Positions 1 through 7,508 of a DNA stretch of 44,093 bases are shown piece after piece. The stretch is from contig AQSI01000002.1 in NCBI GenBank assembly GCA_000402655.1, forward strand, positions 191,994 to 236,086, written 5' to 3'. The translations under genes were made by a program, and so were the position numbers. Below the pieces are notes generated by a model. The model saw only the letters and a list, made by a program, of their open reading frames with translations. It had not been told where the DNA came from and searched no databases. Every line of letters begins with the position of its first letter. Position 1 is the first letter of the stretch. The stretch is from Fidelibacterota bacterium SCGC AAA298-D23 (GTDB taxonomy: Bacteria > Fidelibacterota > Marinisomatia > Marinisomatales > Marinisomataceae).

Positions 1-670
1 ATTTTACTAAATCAAAAAAAATATATTTTTGGTTTTTTATCCGTAATAATAATTAATGCACTAATTGGACAAGTTTTAATTTCAAATTATAATAAAACAA
101 ATTTTCAAAAGCAGATTAATGTTTCAATTGGACAACCTGTGATTTATCCTGATGAAAAGTGGAATCCAAATCTAAAAATTAGAAATGACAATATAATGAA
201 TGATCTTTTAGAAAAATCATTAGAATCAAATCCTGATGTAATAGTTTGGCCAGAAGCAGCTTTAACATCATTTCTAGCTACTACAGATTCAAAAAAGAGA
301 AAAGAATTGCAAGCAAAAATTGAGGATTCAGTTTTAATTACTGGAATTCCTCAAAGAATGATTTTTAATGATGAACTAAAAGTTTATAATAGTGCAATTT
401 TTTTAAGACCAGATGGATTTTATGATACTTACCAAAAAATTTTTTTAGTCCCGTTTGCCGAATATGTTCCTTTTTTTAAAAATTGGCTTTCAAAAATTAA
501 TCAATTTGACGACATGGGAAGTTTTTCTCCAGGTCAAAATTATAATACTTTTGATATAGGAAATGTGAAATCATCTATTATGATTTGCTATGACTCAAGC
601 AGTTTTAAGGTTGCAAAAAGAATGGTTGAAAAGGGAGCAGAGATAATATTTGTAATAACTAATGATTCTT
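1..670 (+). CDS. lnt: Apolipoprotein N-acyltransferase, internal fragment (misplaced copy)
   Basis: The frame is open from base 1 to the join at 670 and has no start codon of its own. It reads as the nitrilase-like domain of Lnt, the inner-membrane enzyme that adds the third acyl chain to lipoproteins. The first ~25 codons look like a last membrane helix. Then come the QP..YPDEKW segment, the WPEAAL motif with the catalytic Glu, the YQKIFLVPFAEYVP motif with the catalytic Lys, and MICYDSSSF with the catalytic Cys. After base 670 the open frame runs on to a stop at 732, but that tail is antisense secY. Bases 404-670 repeat the right end of the window in inverted orientation, and bases 1-403 supply lnt sequence that would lie beyond that end. 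The gene identity is firm; its placement here is probably an artefact. Confidence 0.85.
404..670. repeat. Left arm of a 267-bp perfect inverted repeat
   Basis: This stretch is the exact reverse complement of 43827-44093. I compared them line by line and saw no mismatch. Homology ends at 670/671, where this copy goes into secY and the other continues through lnt. The right arm ends exactly at the end of the window. Confidence 0.95.
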
Positions 671-675
671 CGAGC
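661..675. other. Chimeric junction between lnt and secY
   Basis: To the left the sequence is lnt on the plus strand; to the right it is secY on the minus strand. Positions 667-670 (TCTT here, AAGA on the minus strand) fit both genes: they complete the SecY Ala-Arg-Arg codons and also belong to lnt. The overlap could be up to about 10 bases if native SecY continues with Ile-Ile. Short shared sequence at an inverted join is typical of amplification chimeras. Confidence 0.85.
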
Positions 676-1392
676 ATATTGAACTGGAACCTTTCTTACG
701 CCTTGCTGAACCAAAATAATCATCATAACTAGAAAAAAGAAAAGCAGCATCAAAAATAGTTCAGAGAGAATACCCCTTACACCTTGTTGAAAGTATGAAA
801 TTTCAGAAATTATTACATTTGGAAAAGCTGCTATGATACCAACCATAATAATTAAAGAAATACCATTGCCAATTCCATGTTCAGTAATTTTTTCACCTAA
901 CCACAATAATAACATAGTTCCAGTTGTAATGCTTACTACAGCAGTGAATCTGAACAAAAAACCTGGGTTTAAAACAATTCCATAACTTTCAAGTAACAAA
1001 GAAATAAAAATAGATTGAACGAAAGCTAGAACTACAGTACCGTATCTAGTTATCTGAGTAATTTTTGCTCTTCCGCTCTCACCTTCCATGGCAAGTCTTT
1101 GAAAATATGGTAGTGTTGTTTGCAAAATTTGAATAACAATGGAAACAGAAATATATGGCATAATTCCCAAACCAAAGATTGCTGCTTGTCCAAAAGCACC
1201 ACCAGTAAACAAGTTAAATAAGCCAAAAAATGTATCATTCAAAGATTCCATAGTTTGTCTTAATGCGTCCGGATTTATACCTGGAATTGGCACTTGAGAT
1301 CCAAGCCTTACAATCACTAATATACATAAGGTAAATAAAATTTTTCTCCTTAGCTCTGGTATAGCAAAAATATTTCTTATTTTTTCAATCAC
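667..1392 (-). CDS. secY: Preprotein translocase subunit SecY, 3' end lost at the junction
   Basis: SecY is the channel of the Sec translocon. About 242 of the usual 430-450 residues are present. The N-terminus (MIEKIRNIFAIPELRRKILF) leads into the first membrane helix and the RLGSQVPIPGI loop. The GGAFGQAAIFGLGIMPYISV segment and several further hydrophobic helices follow. The native frame ends at the conserved RKVPVQYARR motif; what comes after it is lnt antisense. The ATG shares an ATGA overlap with the rplO stop, consistent with the last genes of the spc operon. The truncation would be lethal if real, because secY is essential, so it is read as a chimera. Confidence 0.93.
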
Positions 1393-1820
1393 AGAGTAGT
1401 AGCCTTTCCTCCAGCATCCTCAATTTTTTTTGCAGCTGAATCACTGAATGAAGATGCGATGACATTAACCGCTTTATCGATAGAACCATTTCCTAAAACC
1501 TTTACTGGTGCAAAAATAGATGAAATAAGTCCATTTTTTGACATAACTTCAGCATCAACATTCTTCACTTTAAGCTTAGAAATCTGTGAAAGATTTACTA
1601 TTTCAAAAGTTTTTGCAAAATTAGAATTATTAAATCCTCTCATTGGTACTCTTCTATGTAGAGGCATTTGACCCCCTTCAAACCAAAAACGGTATTTGTG
1701 ACCACTTCTCTGACCGGCACCTTTATGACCCCTACCAGCAGTAGTTCCTAAACCAGAACCATGACCTCTTCCAACTCTTTTAGATTTTTTTAGTGCGCTT
1801 GACGGTTTAACTAATTTCAT
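1389..1820 (-). CDS. rplO: 50S ribosomal protein L15
   Basis: The 143-residue product is the usual L15 length. The Gly/Arg/His-rich N-terminus (KRVGRGHGSGLGTTAGRGHKG) threads into 23S rRNA, and GGQMPLHRRVPMRGF is the family signature. The C-terminal globular part ends in a region rich in Ala, Lys and Gly. It sits between rpmD and secY as in nearly all bacterial spc operons, overlapping each by 4 bases, which suggests coupled translation. Confidence 0.97.
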   Translation of the reverse strand: MKLVKPSSALKKSKRVGRGHGSGLGTTAGRGHKGAGQRSGHKYRFWFEGGQMPLHRRVPMRGFNNSNFAKTFEIVNLSQISKLKVKNVDAEVMSKNGLISSIFAPVKVLGNGSIDKAVNVIASSFSDSAAKKIEDAGGKATTL

Positions 1821-2002
1821 ACTTCTTCTACCTTTACTAAATAATCAATTTTTTTTATCATACCTACAATAGCATCGTTTGCTTCTAAAATAACTGATTT
1901 ATTCATTTTAGTAAGTCCTAAGGCATCAAGTGTGGCTTTAGCTTTTCTTGAATACCCGATTCTGCTTTTAATTTGAGTTATTTTTAATTGTTTTTTAGCC
2001 AT
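1817..2002 (-). CDS. rpmD: 50S ribosomal protein L30
   Basis: This small large-subunit protein has 61 residues from the ATG at 2002 (MAKKQLKITQIKSRIGYS). A TTG four codons earlier is open but would overlap the rpsE stop, and the ATG gives the standard L30 N-terminus. The motif GLTKMNKSVILEAN matches the usual GLrk.n..v...d core. It lies one base after rpsE and overlaps rplO by 4 bases. Confidence 0.94.
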   Translation of the reverse strand: MAKKQLKITQIKSRIGYSRKAKATLDALGLTKMNKSVILEANDAIVGMIKKIDYLVKVEEV

Positions 2003-2003
2003 T

Positions 2004-2510
2004 TTAAGTCTCAAAAAGTGTTTTGGGTGTTTTTCCTCTCTTCTTAGCTACAACTCTTACATCTTGTAAGCTAGTTAACGCATTCATAACAGCTTTAGCA
2101 ACATTCATAGCATTATTAGATCCTAATACTTTTGAATAAATATTATTAATTCCAACTTGTTCCATAATTAATCTAACTGCAGAACCGGCAATAATACCTG
2201 TACCATAGGGAGCAGGCTTTAATAAAACTCTGCTAGCGCCATGCTTTCCGATTATTTCATGAGGAATAGTATAATTTATTACTGGAACCTTAACCAAGTT
2301 TTGTCTCGCGTTTTCTTTAGCCTTATTTATTGATACAATAACTTCATTAGCTTTTCCAGAACCAATGCCTACATACGATTTACCATCACCAATTGCTACT
2401 AGAGTAGAAAAACTAAATCTTTTTCCACGTGAATTAACCTTAGCAACTCTATTAATTCTAATAACTGATTCTTCTTTTAAATCAAGTTCAGAAAAATTTA
2501 TTATACTCAT
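2004..2510 (-). CDS. rpsE: 30S ribosomal protein S5
   Basis: The product has 168 residues, normal for S5. The double-stranded-RNA-binding-like N-terminal half includes RINRVAKVNSRGKRFSFS and GDGKSYVGIGSGKANEV. The C-terminal half has GSAVRLIMEQVGINNIYSKV and ends in KRGKTPKTLFE. S5 helps secure decoding accuracy in the small subunit. It is the middle gene of the spc set, 11 bases after rplR and one base before rpmD. Confidence 0.97.
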   Translation of the reverse strand: MSIINFSELDLKEESVIRINRVAKVNSRGKRFSFSTLVAIGDGKSYVGIGSGKANEVIVSINKAKENARQNLVKVPVINYTIPHEIIGKHGASRVLLKPAPYGTGIIAGSAVRLIMEQVGINNIYSKVLGSNNAMNVAKAVMNALTSLQDVRVVAKKRGKTPKTLFET

Positions 2511-2521
2511 TTATGCTCCAT

Positions 2522-2881
2522 TTAAAATTTAAGACCACCTTCTCTAGCCGCTTCAGCTAAAGACTTAACTCTGCCGTGGTATCTAAATCCATTTCTATCG
2601 AAATAAATTTTATTAATCTTTTTTCCTTTTACTCTTTTAGAAAGAGAAGTTCCAACAAGTGCTGCAAGCTCAGTTTTAGTCACCTTTTTCTTTGAAAACT
2701 CTTTTTCTTTAGAAGATGCAGAAACAATGGTCTTTTGATTAAAATCATCAATAATTTGTGCTTCAATGTGATTAGTACTTTTAAAAATACATAATCTCAT
2801 CTCATCTTTATTAGCAAAAGCCTTTTTTGATCTTTTTCTTCTTCTTGCGTATTGTTCTTTCTTAAGCTTTAAAGCTCTCAT
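2522..2881 (-). CDS. rplR: 50S ribosomal protein L18
   Basis: The 119-residue protein has the usual basic start (KKEQYARRRKRSKKAF), the RLCIFKSTNHIEAQIIDD strand and the C-terminal YFDRNGFRYHGRVKSLAEAAREGGLKF signature. L18 binds 5S rRNA in the central protuberance with L5. Its ATG shares one base with the rplF stop (TAATG), so translation is probably coupled. Confidence 0.97.
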   Translation of the reverse strand: MRALKLKKEQYARRRKRSKKAFANKDEMRLCIFKSTNHIEAQIIDDFNQKTIVSASSKEKEFSKKKVTKTELAALVGTSLSKRVKGKKINKIYFDRNGFRYHGRVKSLAEAAREGGLKF

Positions 2882-3423
2882 TATTCGCCCCCTCCAACTG
2901 TTTTACCTTGTTTAGAACGAACATATTCATCCTTATATCTAATACCTTTTCCTTTGTACGGCTCGGGCTTCTTTAAAGACCTAATTTTGGCAGCTACTTG
3001 ACCAACTAACTGTTTATCAGCGCCTTTAATTTCAAGCGTGGTTTTATTTGCAACTGCTTCAATACCCTCCGGTAAATCAAATGCAATATCATGTGAAAAA
3101 CCTAACTGAAATATTAATCTATTACTTTGAGATTTAACATTAAAACCAACTCCAATAATTTCAAGGTGCTTTGAAAAACCATTTGTAACACCTTCAATAG
3201 CATTAAAAATTAACTGTCTAGTAGTACCATGCATAGATTTAGCAACTTTATCTTCGGATTTTCTTGAAAGATTCATGACTTTATCATCAATATTGACTGA
3301 AACTTCATCACATAAGTTTACCATAAGGCTTCCATTGGGACCCTTAACCATTAATTGGCTTTCTTTATTTTCTAAAGAAACACCGTCTGGTATATTAATT
3401 AATCTATTTCCAACTCTTGACAT
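2881..3423 (-). CDS. rplF: 50S ribosomal protein L6
   Basis: From the ATG at 3423 (MSRVGNRLINIPDGV) the product has 180 residues, the family norm. The open frame extends 11 codons further up, but that stretch lies inside rpsH in another frame and is not L6-like. The two-domain fold is visible: a first half ending near the KSMHGTTRQLIFN segment and a second half with KKPEPYKGKGIRYKDEYVR, the rRNA-binding signature near the end. It begins one base after the rpsH stop. Confidence 0.96.
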   Translation of the reverse strand: MSRVGNRLINIPDGVSLENKESQLMVKGPNGSLMVNLCDEVSVNIDDKVMNLSRKSEDKVAKSMHGTTRQLIFNAIEGVTNGFSKHLEIIGVGFNVKSQSNRLIFQLGFSHDIAFDLPEGIEAVANKTTLEIKGADKQLVGQVAAKIRSLKKPEPYKGKGIRYKDEYVRSKQGKTVGGGE

Positions 3424-3424
3424 A

Positions 3425-3823
3425 CTACCAAACGTTGCAGAGCAACTCTCCTCCAACTTTTAATTCTCTAGCTACTTTATTGCTTACTACTCCCTTAGGA
3501 GTTGATAAGACACTAATTCCTAGACCATTTAATACTCTTGGAATTTCAGAACATGCAACATATACCCTTTTTCCAGGTTTACTAATTTTTTCAATTGTTG
3601 TAATAGCAGGGGAGTTTTCATTATATCTGAGATATAATCTAATGTCTTCTTTACTATCTTCCTTATCAACAAAAACAAAATTATCGATATATCCTTCTTC
3701 TTTGAGAACAAGAGACAATCTTTTCTTTAAGGTAGACGAAGGAACATCAACCCATCTTTTTTTTGCAGCATAACCATTTCTGATTCTAGTACAAAAGTCT
3801 GCTATTGGATCTGTCATTGACAT
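3425..3823 (-). CDS. rpsH: 30S ribosomal protein S8
   Basis: The 132-residue protein starts MSMTDPIADFCTRIRNGY, the S8 signature, and has RVYVACSEIPRVLNGLGISVLSTPKGV towards the end. It binds the central domain of 16S rRNA early in assembly. In E. coli S8 also represses the spc operon by binding near the rplE start; no spacer for such a site exists here, though it could lie within coding sequence. Confidence 0.97.
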   Translation of the reverse strand: MSMTDPIADFCTRIRNGYAAKKRWVDVPSSTLKKRLSLVLKEEGYIDNFVFVDKEDSKEDIRLYLRYNENSPAITTIEKISKPGKRVYVACSEIPRVLNGLGISVLSTPKGVVSNKVARELKVGGELLCNVW

Positions 3824-3832
3824 ATATTTCTC

Positions 3833-4138
3833 CTACCAACTTGCCTTTGTTACACCTGGTAATTCGCCCTTAAGTGCAAGCTCTCTAAATGTTATTCTTG
3901 ATAATCCAAATTTTCTCATATATCCTTTTGGTCTTCCTGATACAGCGCAACGATTTGTTAATCTTGAAGCACTGGAAGATCTAGGGAGTTTTTGCATTTT
4001 AATAACAGCTTTTTCTTTCTCTTCATCCGATACATTTGGATTTTTAATTATTGCTCTTAATTCTTTTCTTAATTCAAAATGTCTTTGAACTTTTTTCTGT
4101 AAATGAAACTCTCTTACAATTTTTGATTTTTTAGCCAT
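3833..4138 (-). CDS. rpsN: 30S ribosomal protein S14, zinc-independent long form
   Basis: From the ATG at 4138 (MAKKSKIVREFHLQKKV) the product has 101 residues. Upstream codons lie within the end of rplE and are not S14-like. It is the long form without the CxxC...CxxC zinc ribbon: only one Cys is seen, in NRCAVSGRPKGYMRKFGLSR. The C-terminus GELPGVTKASW is diagnostic. The start overlaps the rplE stop by 8 bases, which implies coupling. Confidence 0.96.
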   Translation of the reverse strand: MAKKSKIVREFHLQKKVQRHFELRKELRAIIKNPNVSDEEKEKAVIKMQKLPRSSSASRLTNRCAVSGRPKGYMRKFGLSRITFRELALKGELPGVTKASW

Positions 4139-4715
4139 CCTGCTCCTCAACATTGTTTACAACATTTTTTTCTCTTATAGGTAAACCCATAGCCCTCAAT
4201 AGCTCATAACAAATATCATCATTTGATGATGAAGTTGTAATAATTACATCCATACCTCTAATTGAATCAACTTTGTCATAATCTATCTCAGCAAAAACAA
4301 CTTGTTCTTTAATTCCAAAGCTATAATTACCCATTCCATCAAAAGATTTAAAAGATAAACCTCTGAAATCTCTAGTTCTAGGTAATGCAACTGCACATAA
4401 TCTTTCCAAAAACTCGTACATAAAGTCTTTTCTAAGTGTAACTTTACAACCAACTGGAAAACCTTTTCTGATCTTGAAATTTGAAATATCCTTTTTGGCA
4501 GTAGTAACAACAGGCTTTTGACCAGTTATTAGCATGAGTTCTTCTAATGCAGATTGTAAAGCTTTTTTATTATCTTTTGCATTGCCAATACCAATATTTA
4601 GTGTAATTTTTTCAATTTTAGGAACCTGCATAATACTTGTAAATTCAAACTTTTTCAATAAATGAGGTCTTACTTCATCTAAATATTTTTTCTTATAATT
4701 TGGAATACTCATCAT
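4131..4715 (-). CDS. rplE: 50S ribosomal protein L5
   Basis: L5 contacts 5S rRNA and the P-site tRNA. The 194-residue protein shows NYKKKYLDEVRPHLLKKF, the KITLNIGIGNAKDNKKAL motif, TGQKPVVTTAKKDISNFKIR and the FRGLSFKSFDGMGNYSFGIKEQ segment, in that order. Two ATG codons stand side by side at 4715 and 4712; either could start it. The tail is about a dozen residues longer than many L5 proteins. It directly abuts rplX. Confidence 0.97.
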   Translation of the reverse strand: MMSIPNYKKKYLDEVRPHLLKKFEFTSIMQVPKIEKITLNIGIGNAKDNKKALQSALEELMLITGQKPVVTTAKKDISNFKIRKGFPVGCKVTLRKDFMYEFLERLCAVALPRTRDFRGLSFKSFDGMGNYSFGIKEQVVFAEIDYDKVDSIRGMDVIITTSSSNDDICYELLRAMGLPIREKNVVNNVEEQDG

Positions 4716-5021
4716 TTATCCTAATTCTTTGCCGCTTCTTTTTGAAACTCTAACTTTAGATTTATCATCAAGTATTTTATATCCAATCCTTGAAGCATCA
4801 TCACCTTCAAGAGCCATAAGATTTGAGATATGTAAAGATCTTTCTCTTTCAGAAAAACCTCCTTGTGGATTCTCTTGAGTTGGACGTACTGCTCTTTTTG
4901 TTAAAGCAACACCTTCAACGATTGCACGTTGAGAATGAGGAATTACTTTTAGTACTTTTCCAGTCATACCTTTAAAATTTCCAGAAACAACTTTTACCAT
5001 CATATCTTTTTTAATTTTCAT
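4716..5021 (-). CDS. rplX: 50S ribosomal protein L24
   Basis: The 101-residue protein has the KOW motif near the N-terminus (VKVVSGNFKGMTGKVLKV) and the following basic and GGFSERERSLHISNL segments usual in L24. It is an early assembly protein near the tunnel exit. The start shares one base with the rplN stop and the stop touches the rplE start. Confidence 0.97.
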   Translation of the reverse strand: MKIKKDMMVKVVSGNFKGMTGKVLKVIPHSQRAIVEGVALTKRAVRPTQENPQGGFSERERSLHISNLMALEGDDASRIGYKILDDKSKVRVSKRSGKELG

Positions 5022-5389
5022 TATAATACCTCTGGGGCCATTGAAATAATTTTCATGTACCCACCCTCTCTTAATTCTCTTGCTACAGGACCAAAGATCC
5101 TTGTTCCTTTTGGCTCATTCTGAGCATTTAATATCACTGCAGCATTATCATCAAACCTAATATATGAACCATCTCTTCTTCTAACTTCTTTTTTCACACG
5201 AACAACAACGGCTCTAGCAACTTCTCCTTTTTTAACCATACCACCAGGAGTCGATGATTTGACAGATACAACTATAATATCTCCAATACTCGCATACCTT
5301 TTCTTTGAACCACCCAACACTTTAAAGCATTGAACAACTTTGGCTCCAGAATTATCTGCTACTTTTAATCTTGTTTCTTGTTGAATCAT
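5021..5389 (-). CDS. rplN: 50S ribosomal protein L14
   Basis: The protein has the standard 122 residues: MIQQETRLKVADNSGAKVVQ at the start, IGDIIVVSVKSSTPGG, the RRRDGSYIRFDDNAAVILN signature and the end REGGYMKIISMAPEVL. L14 sits at the subunit interface and binds the silencing factor RsfS. One-base overlaps (TAATG) join it to rpsQ and rplX. Confidence 0.98.
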   Translation of the reverse strand: MIQQETRLKVADNSGAKVVQCFKVLGGSKKRYASIGDIIVVSVKSSTPGGMVKKGEVARAVVVRVKKEVRRRDGSYIRFDDNAAVILNAQNEPKGTRIFGPVARELREGGYMKIISMAPEVL

Positions 5390-5643
5390 TATTTTTTACT
5401 AACGTTAATAAGCTTAGAAGCTCTCCATCTTTTTGTCTTGCTCAATGGTTTAGAAGCAACTATTTGCACAGTATCTCCGACATTAAATGCGTTCTTTTCA
5501 TCATGAGCATAATATTTTTTAGACCTTTTCATATATTTCTTATAAAGCTTGTGTTTCACAAGTCTTTCAACGCTCACTACAACAGTCTTGTCCATTGCAT
5601 TTGAAATAACTTTTCCTACCATTCTTTGAGCATTTCTATCCAT
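5389..5643 (-). CDS. rpsQ: 30S ribosomal protein S17
   Basis: The 84-residue OB-fold protein shows RMVGKVISNAMDKTVVVSVER, the HKLYKKYMKRSKKYYAHDE segment and NVGDTVQIVASKPLSKTKRW, the S17 signature. It is an early-binding small-subunit protein. It lies between rpmC and rplN with one-base overlaps on both sides. Confidence 0.97.
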   Translation of the reverse strand: MDRNAQRMVGKVISNAMDKTVVVSVERLVKHKLYKKYMKRSKKYYAHDEKNAFNVGDTVQIVASKPLSKTKRWRASKLINVSKK

Positions 5644-5846
5644 TAATTATTTTCTCCATTTATAGATAATTCTTTTAATACAGTATTAATCTTAGCATTC
5701 TCTTTTTTCATCTCTGAAATAAGCTTATAATCTTCTAATTGTTGAATAGATTTTTGGAAACGATACTTTTGTAAACTTTCTAAATTATCAATCAATCTTG
5801 ATTTCAAATCATTTTCAGACAGTTTTCTAAGATCTTCAATTTTCAT
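5643..5846 (-). CDS. rpmC: 50S ribosomal protein L29
   Basis: This is a 67-residue, mostly helical protein: MKIEDLRKLSENDLKSRL, then a Lys/Gln-rich middle with KYRFQKSIQQLEDY (the equivalent of LR.Q.atgqL.n), then EMKKENAKINTVLKEL. L29 is at the peptide exit and helps bind trigger factor and SRP. Its ATG lies 11 bases inside the end of rplP, so the two are likely translationally coupled. Confidence 0.95.
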   Translation of the reverse strand: MKIEDLRKLSENDLKSRLIDNLESLQKYRFQKSIQQLEDYKLISEMKKENAKINTVLKELSINGENN

Positions 5847-6258
5847 CTAAACCTCTTCTAGATACTAATTTTGTTTTAATTGCCAACTTATTACCAGCAA
5901 TTCTAAAAGCTTCTTGAGCCAATTCTTTTGATATTCCTTCCACTTCAAATAAAATTCTTCCAGGTCTTACATTTGCTACCCAAAATTCAGGTGAACCTTT
6001 ACCTTTACCCATTCTTGTTTCAAGAGGTTTCTTTGTAATAGGTTTATCTGGAAAAATTCTAATCCACATCTTTCCTACTTTCCTTACTCTTCTAGATATA
6101 GAGATTCTTGTAGCTTCTATTTGTCTAGCAGTAATCCATCCTGGCTCCATTGCTTTCATACCGTAACTACCAAAGTTTACCTCGGTACCACCTTTAGCCA
6201 TTCCTTTACGGTTTCCTCTGTGGACTTTTCTAAATTTAATCTTTTTTGGTTCTAACAT
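5836..6258 (-). CDS. rplP: 50S ribosomal protein L16
   Basis: The 140-residue protein begins MLEPKKIKFRKVHRGNRKG and carries the conserved ARQIEATRISISRRVRKVGK and RMGKGKGSPEFWVANVRPG segments, which mark L16 at the A-site side of the peptidyl transferase centre. It overlaps the end of rpsC by one base and rpmC by 11. Confidence 0.98.
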   Translation of the reverse strand: MLEPKKIKFRKVHRGNRKGMAKGGTEVNFGSYGMKAMEPGWITARQIEATRISISRRVRKVGKMWIRIFPDKPITKKPLETRMGKGKGSPEFWVANVRPGRILFEVEGISKELAQEAFRIAGNKLAIKTKLVSRRGLDEN

Positions 6259-6896
6259 TATTTCTTAGCCTTTGCAAATCCGTTACAAATCCAAACTTTT
6301 ATTCCAATAATACCATAAGTAGTATGGGCTTCAACAAGTGCATAATCTATATCAGCTCTCAAAGTATGAAGAGGTACTCTTCCCTCCATAAATCTTTCAG
6401 ATCTTGCAATTTCAACGCCGCCTAATCTGCCAGAAACGTTAATTCTAATTCCATCAGCACCCATTCTCATAGTTGATTGCATAGTTTTATTTAAAACTCT
6501 CCTGTATGGCATTTTTTTAACCAGCTGAGAAGCAATATTTTGGCCTACCAACTCTGCATTTAATTCTGGACGCTTTACTTCATTAATGTTTAAATGTATA
6601 TCCTCAGTATTACACAGCTTAGCAACTTCTTTTTTAAGTCTAGCAACTTCTTCGCCTCCTCTACCAATAACAATACCTGGTCTAGCAGTATGTATAGTAA
6701 CAGTAATTGCTTGAGAAGTTCTTTCAATATTTACCGAAGCTACTGAAGCGTCTTGAAGTCTCTTCTTCAAATACTTTCTTAACTTAATATCTTGGGCCAG
6801 ATCAGTAGCATAAGCATTCTTCTTTGGAAACCAATTGGAAGTCCAATTTTTATTAACTTCTAATCTAAGTCCTTTTGGATGTGTCTTTTGTCCCAT
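6258..6896 (-). CDS. rpsC: 30S ribosomal protein S3
   Basis: The 212-residue protein has the type-2 KH domain with IVIGRGGEEVARLKKEV (the GxxG loop). The C-terminal domain has MPYRRVLNKTMQSTMRMGADGIRI and GRLGGVEIARSERFMEGRVP. S3 forms part of the mRNA entry helicase with S4 and S5. It ends in AKAKK without the long acidic tail seen in some species. It starts 4 bases after rplV. Confidence 0.98.
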   Translation of the reverse strand: MGQKTHPKGLRLEVNKNWTSNWFPKKNAYATDLAQDIKLRKYLKKRLQDASVASVNIERTSQAITVTIHTARPGIVIGRGGEEVARLKKEVAKLCNTEDIHLNINEVKRPELNAELVGQNIASQLVKKMPYRRVLNKTMQSTMRMGADGIRINVSGRLGGVEIARSERFMEGRVPLHTLRADIDYALVEAHTTYGIIGIKVWICNGFAKAKK

Positions 6897-6900
6897 CTAT

Positions 6901-7236
6901 TTACCCTATAACAATTTTTAAGTGACTAGTTCTTTTCTTTATTCTGTTAGCTCGCCCTTGAGCTCTTGCTCTAAATCTTTTTAATGCTGGACCTTCATCA
7001 ACAGTAATAGTTTTTACATTAACTGAATTCATATCAAGATTAAAATCTTCATTATTATCAGCGTTAGCAATGGCTGAAGATAATGTCTTCAATATAATAC
7101 CTGCACCTTTTTCATCCATATGACTTAAAGAGTTAAGAGCTTTATTTACATTTAATCCTCTTACTAAATCAGCTACCTTTCTCAATTTTTTTGGAGAAAT
7201 TCTAACACTATTTGCTTTTGATACAATTTCCATCAT
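6901..7236 (-). CDS. rplV: 50S ribosomal protein L22
   Basis: The 111-residue protein shows SVRISPKKLRKVADLVRGLNV at the N-terminus and the C-terminal beta-hairpin segment ALKRFRARAQGRANRIKKRT that reaches into the exit tunnel. Two ATG codons at 7236 and 7233 are both possible starts; the first overlaps the rpsS stop by one base. Confidence 0.97.
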   Translation of the reverse strand: MMEIVSKANSVRISPKKLRKVADLVRGLNVNKALNSLSHMDEKGAGIILKTLSSAIANADNNEDFNLDMNSVNVKTITVDEGPALKRFRARAQGRANRIKKRTSHLKIVIG

Positions 7237-7508
7237 TATTTTTTCTTTCTATCTCCAGAATGCATTCTAAATGTTCTTGTTGGAGAAAATTCACCTAGTT
7301 TATGGCCAACCATATTTTCCGTAATAAAAACAGGTATAAACTTATTGCCATTATGAACGGCAAAGGTATGACCTACAAAGTCTGGAAGAATAATTGAATT
7401 TCTCGCCCAAGTCTTTATAACAGACTTGCTTGAAGCTTCTTCCATTTTATGAACCTTTTTTAAAAGCTTCATATCAATATGAGGGCCTTTTCTAATAGAT
7501 CTAGCCAT
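7236..7508 (-). CDS. rpsS: 30S ribosomal protein S19
   Basis: The 90-residue protein has MARSIRKGPHIDMKLLKKV, KTWARNSIILPDFVGHTFAVHNG and the HKLGEFSPTRTFRMHSGD signature. S19 sits in the head of the small subunit near S13. One-base overlaps join it with rplB and rplV. Confidence 0.98.
   Translation of the reverse strand: MARSIRKGPHIDMKLLKKVHKMEEASSKSVIKTWARNSIILPDFVGHTFAVHNGNKFIPVFITENMVGHKLGEFSPTRTFRMHSGDRKKK

Noticed and set aside
671..732. Continuation of the left-end lnt reading frame to a stop at 732
   Set aside because: These codons are antisense to secY and out of keeping with Lnt, whose true continuation (YVGKAMPYQHF...) is seen at the right end.
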